A stretch of 64,000 bases of DNA, taken from NCBI GenBank assembly GCA_020152595.1, contig JAIGNY010002010.1:1-64000 (forward strand), read 5' to 3'. Position numbers and translations under genes: made by a program. Positions 53,970-64,000 of the stretch are shown piece by piece (position 1 is the stretch's first letter; every line of letters begins with the position of its first letter). The notes below the pieces were generated by a model. The model saw only the letters and a program-made list of their open reading frames with translations. It was not told where the DNA came from and did not search any database. The stretch comes from Chiridota heheva. Taxonomy: Eukaryota; Echinodermata; Holothuroidea; Apodida; Chiridotidae.

Positions 53970-54190
53970 TTTGACACAATTAAAGCACCAAGGGCCCGAC
54001 ACCAAGGGCAGTGGTGGAAAATGGGCATGGCCCCCAACAATTTTCAAAGCAATATTTTTTTTCAAAAGCAGGCCTTTTAACTATTTGCCCGATGGGCAAT
54101 TGCCAACATTTGTACTGGCTCCCGAATCTCAACCCATATAAACCTATAGGCGGAATTTGCCTACCGAAAGTTGGGGAAAAAGTTAAAAGT
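53970..54190 (+). repeat. Dispersed repeat R2, copy 2
   Basis: AAAGCACCAAGGGCCCGAC, GGGCATGGCCCCCAACAATT, CCCGATGGGCAATTGCCAAC and TTTGCCTACCGAAAGTTGG align with 5,215-5,440. Confidence 0.7.
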
Positions 54191-54282
54191 GGGAGGGGAG
54201 GTGGGAGAAAGTCACACAATCACGCTAAGATACAAACAAAATTGGAAAAAGTGGGGGTTGGGCAAGTGCCCCTTGTCCCCAA

Positions 54283-55190
<908 letters not shown>

Positions 55191-55224
55191 ATAATCCCGC
55201 ATATGCTCCAACCATATATAACCA

Positions 55225-55400
55225 GGGCCAAAGAGTACGTTCCCCCACCTATTCGAAAACTGACAAAAGGGCCCCTTTTTGAAAATGAAAAGCTGTCCCT
55301 CAATTACTGTCAAAAGTGGCCTCAACTCGATTTTCTGTCCCCTTGCCCCGTGTTCCTTCCGACATCCCCTGCCTCTACTTCCTGGCAGGGGCGGAGCCAG
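55225..55400. repeat. Dispersed repeat R5, partial copy
   Basis: GAAAACTGACAAAAGGGCCCC, GAAAAGCTGTCCCTCAATTAC and TGTCAAAAGTGG align with the start of 38,815-39,190. Confidence 0.5.
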
Positions 55401-55863
55401 ATAAAATGTCAGGGGGCCAAGCCAAACCAAACCAGGGATGATGCGATAACTTGTTTTATGAGCAGTTTTGTCATGATTAATGGAAGATATTGAGACAAGG
55501 GTGCAGTCAGTCTTATAAGAGGAGATCAGAGAGAAAGGTAATCCTTTAGAGGATTTCACGTTTCCTTTTTATTCTTTCGATTGGGAAAATTATTAACAAC
55601 AAATTAAAGGAAAATTTGATCTAATCATTGGATATTTTGGTAAAATTTGGCAATATTTCCTGATAATTTACTGAAAATCAAAAATGAAGGGAATTTTCTG
55701 AAAAATGCGCGAGAATAAAAAACATGCACCCCCCCCCCCCCCTTCCTTCTCTTCCTTGCTTCCTGGCCCTACACTCCAAGTCGTTTTTACACCCTGTGTG
55801 TCGTGGGGCTGGAAGGTAAGCTAACTTCCCTTGAAATAAATCTTACATGCAGGACGACGACGA
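55401..55863. other. Spacer, no gene seen
   Basis: Contains a short AAAATTTG minisatellite-like piece near 55,600-55,700 and a C17-type run at 55,726-55,742. Confidence 0.4.
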
Positions 55864-56078
55864 GTGGACACACAATTACAATGACGGGGTTGTCGCTTGC
55901 TTATGATAATAATAATAATGATAATAACAATGAAAATGCATTTTCATATAGCGCATTATACCAAACGGTCTCAATGCGCTTTACATAAACAAATAACATG
56001 AAAAACCTTAAGATACAACAATGATAATAACAATTCTATCACGAACCGCTTAATACGACCCGGACGAAAACACAGGTA
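55864..56078 (-). mobile_element. SINE copy split by a LINE tail
   Basis: GGACACACAATTACAATGAC and GGGGTTGTCGCTTGCT at the left, and TCTATCACGAACCGCTTAA and CGACCCGGACGAAAACACAG at the right, are two consecutive parts of the reverse-oriented SINE. They are contiguous in the copy at 52,519. About 130 bp now separate them. Confidence 0.8.
55903..56033 (-). mobile_element. Very short CR1/L2-like LINE 3' tail
   Basis: Read on the minus strand it contains GTAAAGCGCATTGAGACCG, ATAATGCGCTATATGAAAATG and a terminal (ATT)n, the same 3'-end grammar as the LINE at 23,131. Only the last ~130 bp were inserted. Confidence 0.7.
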
Positions 56079-58166
56079 CGAAAAGATAAAAGACCATTTT
56101 TTAGGACGAAAACTGACATTCATAAATAATTTGGGGTATCACAACATCCTGTAATATCTTGCATGTTTCTGCTAATGCTCATACTGTCACGTGACACGTG
56201 GTAAAGACTGACCAAAATTTCTCACGGATTGAGATTCGGCATTTTAGCTTTCGCAATTGGGTTGTTGATTAGTGGAATGGTTTGCATAAGTGGTTGGTAA
56301 CTCCAGTTCTGTTCACACTCTCAGTCAACATTATTTAAACTATCTCTGTGTCTTTGAATTTTCTCACACCTTTTTAAAAAAAAAAAAAAATTTTTTTATC
56401 GTCAGGTGGTGTTAGTTTAGCCTGCTTTTTATGGGGTGACTAACCCTTCTTAGCCCGTCATCTTGTATGCCTAAAGTATGATATGTTATGTATGCTATGT
56501 TATGTATGTTTATAATCAGGGACGAAAATAACACTTTAAATTGAAGAAAACAAAATGGGCACTTCTTTCCCCATGCCTTATTATATTGACGGTACTTCTT
56601 GTCCCCGTTGCCCCTGGGGTGAAGGGCAGGGGCAATCGCCGCCGCGGTGCAGGCGTCCTTGGTACCAGGTGCAATGCCGATGTTATTGTCATGTACATTT
56701 TGGATCAGCATTACCTAAAAACATGGTTTTCTACAGGAATTTAGTGCATTACTACGCCAGTATATACTGAATTCTGCGGAATTTGGCGTTTGGGTCCAAC
56801 GAATACATACATCACATTGTTAAGACTCGCGGCGCCAAAAATTTAGAGTTTTTTTTATGGGGCCCGTCAGCGTGCACCCTTTTAAGTTCCCACCCTAGTG
56901 TTGCGCCCGTGTTTCCTATTGTGGTAATATATCATACAGCATATCTGCCACATAGCCCCTTATGACATATGATATGAAGCAGGTACATATCCAGATTTTT
57001 CGAAAAGACTGAAAGAGTGATCGTCCAACTATGAATTTTCATCTTGATATTTCACTTCAAAAAATACTCAAACTTTAAACTGAAAGGGGAGGGGCCTTTG
57101 ATTAAAAGGGGAGGGGCCTTGGGTAATTTAATCCAAGACTCGATCCTTCTATCTGAGTCACAATGATTATGTTATTTAATTAAACTTTCACTGTGTCTTT
57201 TCCGACGCACTCACTGTTTCAAACTGAGTTTAGCCTACTTGCACATCTTATGTTAATAATTCAATGGCAGGGGAAATGGCGACGATAGCTACTGGGGTGG
57301 GTTTGTTCCCAGCCGGAAAATTTCGGGAAAAGGGAAATTTATTTTATTGATTTCTTTAAATTTGTGTTCCTTTCGCATTTGAGGCAATATCTTTTTGCTT
57401 TTCGAAATGTTCCGGTCCTGAATCGAAAACAATTAGAAATAGTCATATAGTGAGCTTATTGCATTATGCGGAAATTTCCCCAATCCAAGACTTCTGCACC
57501 ATGGGGCAACGGGGAAAATCTCCCCATGTCCTTCACCGCATGGAGAAGGAGGGCAAAAAGTGCCCTTCGTTGAAAGTATTTTTAAGGCGTTACTTACTTT
57601 ACGCCCTTCAGATGCCCTTGCATGATTTTATTATGTAAGTTTTGAGAAAGAAAACGTCAATTTTGCCTTGCATCGGTAGTGCATATATAGGAATGATAAG
57701 AACTGGTCAGTGATTTGTAGAAAGGTATGAGGGAGGTTCGGAGATCCCCAATCGCCATGTCAAAAAAACTCACACATTACATGTTTTATTTTAAACACAG
57801 TGTATAAAAACCAACTAGATGTTTGAATACAATATTTACAATTATTGAAATTTCTGCCATCGCGCGAGGCAGTTATATATAGGTTCAACATTATTATTAT
57901 TTTATGTTTTTTTTTATTTGGGGAGGGGGGAGGATTCCCTATCGTTTTACGTTCAATTTTATGCTAAAATTATGATCATAATGCGGAAAAATAAAAAAGT
58001 ACGTCATGACTGCATGAGTGAAATAAAACATAATAAAATTCCTCTCTTCTCCTGAGAAAAGACAGCAGTAACATCAATAATGGAATTATATGATGGATTT
58101 ACATAAATGATGGAATTCCGTTGTTACGTATTATCTTGATTAATTCACTTGTCCATCGTGTTTCTT
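56079..58166. other. Spacer, no gene seen
   Basis: An A14T8-type run at 56,375-56,397. Otherwise unique-looking, with short unsupported frames. It may include the 3' UTR or end of the 58.6-kb gene. Confidence 0.35.
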
Positions 58167-58416
58167 TTAAAGGAACACTAGACCGAAAAGTGAGGGCGTT
58201 GGTTTTTGCAAATTTCACAGACATATTATCCACAACAGATTGATAAACTTCATGCCTCCATAGCCCACAGACGACGTAAGGGCAAAATCACATTTAATAT
58301 TCATATTAACGAAAAATTGCTATACCGTTGCGTGCTAGATAAGCATGATTTTTTTTTTTTTTTTTTGGGGGATCTCTAAAAATACGCCCTAACTTTTCGG
58401 TCTAGTGCTCCTTTAA
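58167..58416. mobile_element. TTAA-flanked MITE
   Basis: TTAA, then AGGAACACTAGACCGAAAAG, at the left and CTTTTCGGTCTAGTGCTCCT, then TTAA, at the right. The interior matches the copies at 19,995 and 61,417 (TTTCACAGACATATTATCCA, ACAGATTGATAAACTTCATG). It lies about 145 bp beyond the stop codon of the neighbouring gene. Confidence 0.9.
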
Positions 58417-58561
58417 GTTAAGATTAAAACGAATTGAAACCATACACGTTGAAACGTGCCTGCGTCCTTCACCTGCATGAGTTTCACTTTCATAAAGAAA
58501 ATAACTAGTTGCTATAGTTTATCAACATCATATTATTTCAGTTCGAATCCACGCCCTTCTC

Positions 58562-59569
58562 TTAATCCGAGTCACCAAATTCATCACTCACATCAAATTC
58601 GAAAATCTCATCTTTTAGGCCAAATCGAACGGTTTTCCGTCTTTCAGAGTGTTTCTCTTCAGTACGCGGTTTGATCGCTCTGTGACCACTTAATCCCTTT
58701 TTGCCAAATGAAAGAGTAATGTATTCACTGCGTTCCAATGACGCAAAGTTTGATATGCTAACCATCTTCCTTTCCTTCTGAAGATGTTTGTGTCTTTCTC
58801 CATCATTACTGGCGCTAGTTTGATGCTTATCACGTGGATATGATTTTGATCTTGATCGATGTGATTTTGATTCTTCTAATCGTTTTGCTTGATTATCTTC
58901 TGTTTGATGGGCAAATTCTTTATTATCAGCATCATTCTTTTCCCTGGCGTTCAAAATTTCAGATTTAAATAGGTTTTTGCTAGTGTCATCAAATAGTTTT
59001 ATTTTCCCTTTAAACCTTAATTTTTCTTGATGAATATTCATTTGTTTCAAACGAGCTCTGATAACTGATTGGTCCATGTCAGAAAACGAGCGTTTGATTG
59101 GTTTAGCAGGAGGTACTGTCTCCGGTCGAATCCGGGGGATTTCAAGAAAACTGCTTTTTTGATTTCCGTCCAAGTTGAATGCATGTCTAGCAGGAAAGTT
59201 TGTATATTGGCGAAGCTTTGGAAAGCTACTACTTAAACGCGGGAATTCGCCAGTAGGAGGGGAGTTGCTAGGAGAGTTGCTAAGTGAAACCACATACGGA
59301 TGCCGCGACGATTTCGGCACATTGAGCTTTGCAAGAGTCACGGGATTCCACACTTCATAATCCGTAACATCCCGTAAGGTTAATGTTGCAGCATTTTCGC
59401 CACTTTTCTGTCCATCGTCGTTCGACGTTTTCTGCAATTTTTCAGTTTTCTTACTTGGTGTGGATCGCGTTTTACCAAGTAGTCTTGTTGTTCCAGTCGC
59501 TCGTCCCGTTGTTGCGTCTGCCAGTGTTTTTTGCGACATTTTTGAGCGGTACAGCCTTAAGGAGACCAT
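58562..59569 (-). CDS. Uncharacterised basic protein with PP1-docking-like motif, 335 aa
   Basis: Single open exon; I do not recognise the family. The N-terminal 60 residues are Lys/Thr/Ser-rich. A Pro/Ser-rich middle at about 95-155 includes SLSNSPSNSPPTGEF. It is followed by a charged segment at 160-230, an SR-like SKSHRSRSKSYPR at 234-246, and a C-terminal RRKTVRFG at 310-317 followed by an acidic tail. KTVRF fits the RVxF docking motif of protein phosphatase 1 partners, with acidic residues behind it, so a PP1-binding role is possible but unproven. The minus strand reads GGTTTCTCATTTTCAG ending at 59,625, a 3' splice site 55 bases before the start. I chose ATG 59,569 because its context (GCAATGG) is strong. 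No membrane segment or signal peptide is seen. Confidence 0.78.
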   Translation of the reverse strand: MVSLRLYRSKMSQKTLADATTGRATGTTRLLGKTRSTPSKKTEKLQKTSNDDGQKSGENAATLTLRDVTDYEVWNPVTLAKLNVPKSSRHPYVVSLSNSPSNSPPTGEFPRLSSSFPKLRQYTNFPARHAFNLDGNQKSSFLEIPRIRPETVPPAKPIKRSFSDMDQSVIRARLKQMNIHQEKLRFKGKIKLFDDTSKNLFKSEILNAREKNDADNKEFAHQTEDNQAKRLEESKSHRSRSKSYPRDKHQTSASNDGERHKHLQKERKMVSISNFASLERSEYITLSFGKKGLSGHRAIKPRTEEKHSERRKTVRFGLKDEIFEFDVSDEFGDSD

Positions 59570-59598
59570 TGCGCCATAGGAAGAGACGTCTCATTCAT
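59557..59598 (-). promoter_or_regulatory. Upstream ORF overlapping the start codon
   Basis: The first ATG after the splice site (59,598) opens a 13-codon frame, MNETSLPMAQWSP, that ends at TAA 59,557. It therefore covers the main ATG in another frame. Such an overlapping uORF would be expected to reduce translation of the 335-aa protein unless bypassed. Confidence 0.6.
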
Positions 59599-59814
59599 TT
59601 GGGAAATTCGTAGTTGGCTGATATTCTGAAAATGAGAAACCAAAATAGAAATGGAAAAAAATAAAAGAAGAAATATAGGATTTGAACATCTTAGGATATA
59701 TATCTTATAAAAGTGAGATGATGACCTGTTAAATCGAGTATTATGGGCGAATATTAAAGAGTTAGTTAAGGGCCATGTAAGTCAATCTTACATGAAAGAG
59801 AAAATTCAAAAGAA

Positions 59815-60005
59815 ACAAAATGCTGAAGAAAGCATTCAAAGTCTTATTGAGTTAATAAGATATTTAAGTTAAAGTTTGGTGTCATTTATTTATACAGAAA
59901 CGTTTAAAATGAAGCTAGTTGTTACGTTACAGCCTCAGATTCCTCAACCAGTCAACGTTTTAATGTATTCTATCATATTTTGTTCTGCAATTTTGTGGCA
60001 TTGGA
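59815..60005 (+). repeat. Dispersed repeat R3, partial copy
   Basis: Matches the left half of 10,880-11,250 (AAGCATTCAAAGTCTTATT, CAGCCTCAGATTCCTCAACC, TATTCTATCATATTTTGT). Confidence 0.7.
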
Positions 60006-60014
60006 CATAATGAA

Positions 60015-60610
60015 TAGGGACTAAGTAACCAACGTCACACCTGCATAAGTAACTGAATAGGGAATACGTAACCAACTTCGCACCTGAATAAGTAACCGAA
60101 TAAGGAATAATAAGGAATACGTAACCAACTTCGCACCTGAATAAGTAACCGAAATAAGGAATAAGTAACCAACGTCACACCTGAATAAGTAACCGAATCA
60201 AGGAATAAGTAACCAACTTCACACATGAATAAGTAACCGAATAAGGAATACGTAACCAACTTCGCACCTGAATAAGTAACCGAATAAGGAATACGTAACC
60301 AACTTCGCACCTGAATAAGTAACCGAAATAAGGAATAAGTAACCAACGTCACACCTGAATAAGTAACCGAATCAAGGAATAAGTAACCAACTTCACACAT
60401 GAATAAGTAACCGAATAAGGAATACGTAACCAACTTCACACCTGAATAAGTAACTGAATAAGGAATAAGTACCCAACTTCACACCTGAATAAGTAACCGA
60501 ATAACTTAGGAATAAGTAACCAACTTCACATCTGAAAAAATAAGGAATAAGAAATAAGTAACTAACTTTTACACCGAATAAGAAATAAGTAACCAACTCC
60601 CGGGGTCTTG
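60015..60610. repeat. ~44-bp tandem repeat with higher-order copies
   Basis: About 13 units of AAGTAACCAACTTCACACCT followed by GAATAAGTAACCGAATAAGG. A block of four units with the variants CGTAACCAACTTCGCACC, CCAACGTCACACC and CACATGAATAAG is repeated about 177 bp apart (near 60,111 and 60,288). The VTYSLFGYLF frames on the minus strand follow the repeat and are not genes. Confidence 0.95.
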
Positions 60611-61169
60611 AAAGACTGACATCATATAGGCCTACTGTCATAGACAGCATGCTTTGTTTTAAAAATATATAAAAGTTTATTAGATAGGCTAATCGATTAA
60701 AAAAAAAAAAAACGTTTCAATGCTTTTTTATTCATTGATTGATTTATCACAACATTCAAATAATGATTTGCACATGAAAAATAATTGAATCCCTTTCTGT
60801 TTTCTTTTAGTATGTATTTTCTCATTATCTGATTACAGGATTATACAGGCAAGGTATAGGGCTTCACATGTTAACTTTTGTTAAAGTTCTTAGTTGTTCA
60901 GTGCATGGCTCGATCGGACCATGTAGGTAGCTACGTGTCCAACCGTATTTCCTGATTTTAATGATGAAGTGCATGTAATTCCTAATAAGTGTAATGATAA
61001 ATCTTATTAAGCCTATCTCCTTGATTGATCTTTTAGGCACATTTCTTCTTGTTGTTGACAGGGGCGTCGCGACCGGGGTGTGGGTGTCACATCCCCCAAT
61101 ATTTAAGAATGAAGAAAAATTCGGGCAAAATGGTCTAAAAACATGTGGATTCTTTAAAGAGCTGTTCCG
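60611..61169. other. Spacer, no gene seen
   Basis: Contains an A12 run at 60,700. A transposon-like left end, CAGGGGCGTCGCGACC, is at 61,060, but no partner was found. Confidence 0.4.
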
Positions 61170-61330
61170 AAAACTGTTATCAAACTTCCCGATTTTTTTC
61201 AAATCAGGTTCTAAAATTTCCCGATTTTTTAAAAGTAATGATATAAAATTTTCCGATTTTTTGAAAATGTTATTAATTAAACTTCCACATTTTCCGGAAT
61301 TATGGTCTTAAATTATCCGTTTTTTCGATG
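61170..61330. repeat. Degenerate TTCCCGATTTTTT minisatellite
   Basis: Four to six irregular copies of TTCCCGATTTTTTxAAA-type units. Same low-complexity style as other blocks in the window. Confidence 0.6.
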
Positions 61331-61416
61331 TTTCTAAATAATTGTATACATTTTAAGCAAGGCTAAAATTATTCCAAAAAAATATATTACTTTTCCCATT
61401 TACTTGAATCGTTATC

Positions 61417-61663
61417 TTAAAGGAGCACTAGATTGAAAAGTGTGGGCGCTCGTTTTGCGAATTTCACAGATATATTATGCGCAACAGATCGATCAGCTTT
61501 ATGAAAAAGTGATGGCAAAGGTCACTTGAATATTCATACTAACCAGAAAATTACAATACCGTTGCGCGTTAAATAAGCATTCGATTTTTTTAGGGGAGGG
61601 GGTGGGGGTGGGTAGGGGACCCTCTTAAAATACGCTTCACTTTTTGGTCTAGTGCTCCTTTAA
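61417..61663. mobile_element. TTAA-flanked MITE
   Basis: TTAA, then AGGAGCACTAGATTGAAAAG, at the left and TTTTTGGTCTAGTGCTCCT, then TTAA, at the right. Interior shared with the copies at 19,995 and 58,167 (TTTCACAGATATATTATGCG, CAACAGATCGATCAGCTTTA). 247 bp, no frame. Confidence 0.9.
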
Positions 61664-62912
61664 ACATGTTAAACTTTTTAATTATTTCTAAAAATGATAT
61701 CAAATTTCCTAATTTATCCGAAACATGACATGTTTTTACATTATTTTTTTGTCGAGAAATAAATGATCTGAAACTTGTTAGTATTTCCAGAACATGTCCT
61801 TGTATAACTTGAATCCTGATTGTTCAACTTCGACATCATAAATGTAGGGGTGGATCCAGGAATTTTTCAATGGAGAGTGGGGTGTTGGCAGGAAGAAGGA
61901 CACATAGCCCACGGATAATGACCAGTGGTGTCACTAGGAGTCTCGTAGTGGGAGGGGGAGGAGGAGGGGGATGGGGTACATCAGCAGCAGAGGAATAGAG
62001 GGATGTGGGCATGCGGCAAAATTCCATCCTGGACGGATTTTTATTAATTCAGTAAATGAGCTAAAGAAATCAAAATGAACAGATGCAAAAAAATAATAAA
62101 TGAAATTTTCCGGAAAATGTATGTAAATTTTACGAAAACCTCCATTTTTTTTTAGGTTTTCTTTGCTCGAAACTTCGGACATTGCTTCAAAAATGTGTTC
62201 AAGAAATTGACTAATTTGGGCTAAATATTCGGAAAATTAGGTTAAAAAGTTCTGCTTTTCGAAAATTTCACTAACTTTGTACCACTGGCTGGCTAGATGG
62301 CTGGCTAGGGCACAACAACTTCTTCGAACTACATTGGTCGTGAAAGTCTTCGAGCAGGGATCAATGGTAACCCTGCTTCGAGATGCCTTGCATGGCAACA
62401 CTGCACATGCATGGACAGCATGTGCCTTGCAATATCAAATAAAATTGTGACATGTTGATAACAAAATTTCAGCGATAGTAGCACTGAATGGGTGATATAG
62501 GCCAGAGCCGTGGCCAGCGTGGGGCATGGGTGCGGTGCCCCCTCCCTTTGCGAAGGTCTGTGCCCTCTTGGGGGAAGTCAAACTGAAAATGATAACTGTG
62601 AGATGAAATATTCAAGTAGGACAATTTTCTATTAATATTCGTACAAGAACTTGGCCATACCCACTCAGATGCACATCTAGAAAAGCGTAATGTCTGAGAA
62701 GTAGAACCGTTGCTAAACTTTATAGGTAGACCAATAAAGACACACATTGACTCCACCAAAATTGTGTCCATACTGTAAGAAAGTACCGTACAACGATCCA
62801 ACCAACCAACCAACCACACAGGCAATTTCCAGCCCTGAGACCGAGATGTCCCATCCCTATCGCTATTGTTTAAATTTCCCCTAATCATAATTTTGGGCGG
62901 GCTATCCATCCG
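61664..62912. other. Spacer, no gene seen
   Basis: Contains G-rich stretches near 61,600 and 61,950, an AAATTTTCCGGAAAATG-type piece near 62,100-62,265, and a GGCTGGCTAGATGGCTGGCT direct repeat at 62,287. Confidence 0.4.
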
Positions 62913-63087
62913 CAGTGGCGGTGTTATGAGGAGGGTTTTTTCCCCATGAAATTGGTCCCTACTTTCCCCTTTTAGAAAATTTTGTACGGGCAAAATTGCA
63001 TCAGATCTACAGGCTTTTGTTCACCACATAGGACAAGACTGTCCCTCCCTTGCTACCCAACATCGAAATATACTGATGCCGCCACTG
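62913..63087. mobile_element. Candidate hAT-like MITE
   Basis: CAGTGGCGG at the left and GCCGCCACTG at the right bound 175 bp. The flanking octamers TCCATCCG and GTCATTCG agree only partly, so the element is old or the boundary is off. Confidence 0.5.
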
Positions 63088-63284
63088 GTCATTCGCTGAC
63101 CTAATCCAAATAGGAATATGGTATTCGACTTGCAATCTGACCACTCTTGGCGAATATGAGAATAATTAAATGATAAAGTTGATGGTATTGAGGGGAGCTG
63201 CGGATCCGAATTGGTAGTGGTCAGTTTATGCATGTCCTATAGCAATCCAACTTTTTGTTTTGCAAGATCGATTTATACCATTAT

Positions 63285-64000
63285 GAAATCAGACATAGCA
63301 AACGAAACAAATCCCCTCGCCGCTAATAACATGCTTTCCAGCCTCTGTCACACCTGCCATCCCACCCTCTGTTTCACATGCCATACCATGCTACTTCCCT
63401 CCCTACAGGAAATCATACATGAAAATCCAGATGCCATATCACTACATGACCCATATGTCATCACACTTGTAATCAAGATGACATCCCACCCATATGACTT
63501 GCCATCCTGTCCCATATGCCATGCAAACCTGTCCCACATGCCACCCCTCCCTGTACCACGCGCCAAACCACGTGCCATCCCACCCTGTCCAATACGCCAT
63601 ATCTCATTGTACCTAGTGCCATCCCACCATGTCCCACATGCCCTTCTATGCTATCCCACATGATATCCTATCCTATCTCACATGCCATCCCACCCTGTCG
63701 CACATACCATTCCACCTACAATCCAGATGACTTTCATTACATGCCATCCTTCCCACATGCCATGCACCCTGTCACATATGTCATCCCACCTTGTCTTCAT
63801 ACCATCCCACCTCGTCCTAAAAGCCATGCCAGCCTGACATAAATGCCATGACACCACCTTGTTCCGCATGCCATGCCACGCTGTCTCACATGCTATCCCA
63901 CCTGCTATGACATCCTGCCCCACATTCCTTGGCACCCTGTTCCACATGTCAACGTGTCCCACATGCCACCCTGTCCCCATGCCACCCTGTCCCACATGCC
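63285..64000 (+). repeat. Satellite-family block, cut by the window edge
   Basis: Irregular ~22-bp units such as CACATGCCATCCCACCCTGT. The variant order at its start (AACGAAACAAATCCCCTCGC, CCAGATGCCATATC, CCCATATGTCATCA, AAGATGACATCCCACC) mirrors 9,840-10,315 in reverse. Continues beyond the window. Reading frames here are artefacts. Confidence 0.85.

Noticed and set aside
60035-60650. VTYSLFGYLFRCEVGYLF hydrophobic repeat protein on the minus strand
   Set aside because: Exact reflection of the 44-bp tandem repeat. No start context or flanking unique sequence.

Overview
This is animal nuclear DNA, not microbial. It contains intron-style splice sites, several kilobases of satellite DNA, long (AT)n runs, CR1/L2-like and other truncated non-LTR retrotransposons, a tRNA-derived SINE, MITEs flanked by 8-bp or TTAA duplications, and a THAP-domain exon remnant. 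The palindrome TAGGCCTA occurs at least nine times, where composition predicts roughly one by my own estimate. With this repeat mix, a marine invertebrate (possibly an echinoderm or hemichordate) is my guess, but no gene here settles the species. I found no operon, CRISPR array or biosynthetic cluster.

Layout. 0-3.5 kb: dispersed repeats, an (AT)n run, then a ~110-bp tandem array carrying alternating 18-bp palindromes. 3.5-11.5 kb: two weak exon candidates, a 94-bp-arm foldback hairpin between two (AT)n tracts, a ~157-bp tandem repeat containing a SINE fragment, and the first block of a satellite family. 11.5-31.4 kb: a large, diverged inverted repeat. The left arm (11.5-15.8 kb) and right arm (20.5-31.4 kb) are collinear in reverse orientation. 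They surround a core of three minisatellites (13-bp, GCGCGCGT-rich ~20-bp, and 15-bp units). The right arm is longer because a 47-bp satellite expanded to about 7 kb and now contains two near-identical LINE fragments plus LINE-free versions of the same higher-order unit. Each arm also has one transposon insertion for which the other arm keeps the empty site.

31.4-46 kb: a THAP exon remnant, MITEs, a LINE relic inside a ~35-bp minisatellite, and other dispersed repeats. 46-48 kb and 58.5-59.6 kb: the only two convincing protein-coding exons. Both are on the minus strand, both have a 3' splice site just upstream of the start codon, and both encode low-complexity, probably disordered proteins. 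The first has a CX2CX8CX2C motif; the second ends in a PP1-docking-like KTVRF motif. The rest is a SINE with target-site duplications, a trinucleotide (AAT/GAT/GAC/ACA) tract, a 44-bp tandem repeat, more MITEs, and another satellite-family block at the right edge.

Most long open frames here are repeat artefacts (IY, VASSR/DLKPH, MDHNVGW repeats) and are not annotated as genes. The most notable content is structural: the interrupted inverted repeat and the insertion histories that can be read by comparing its arms and satellite units.
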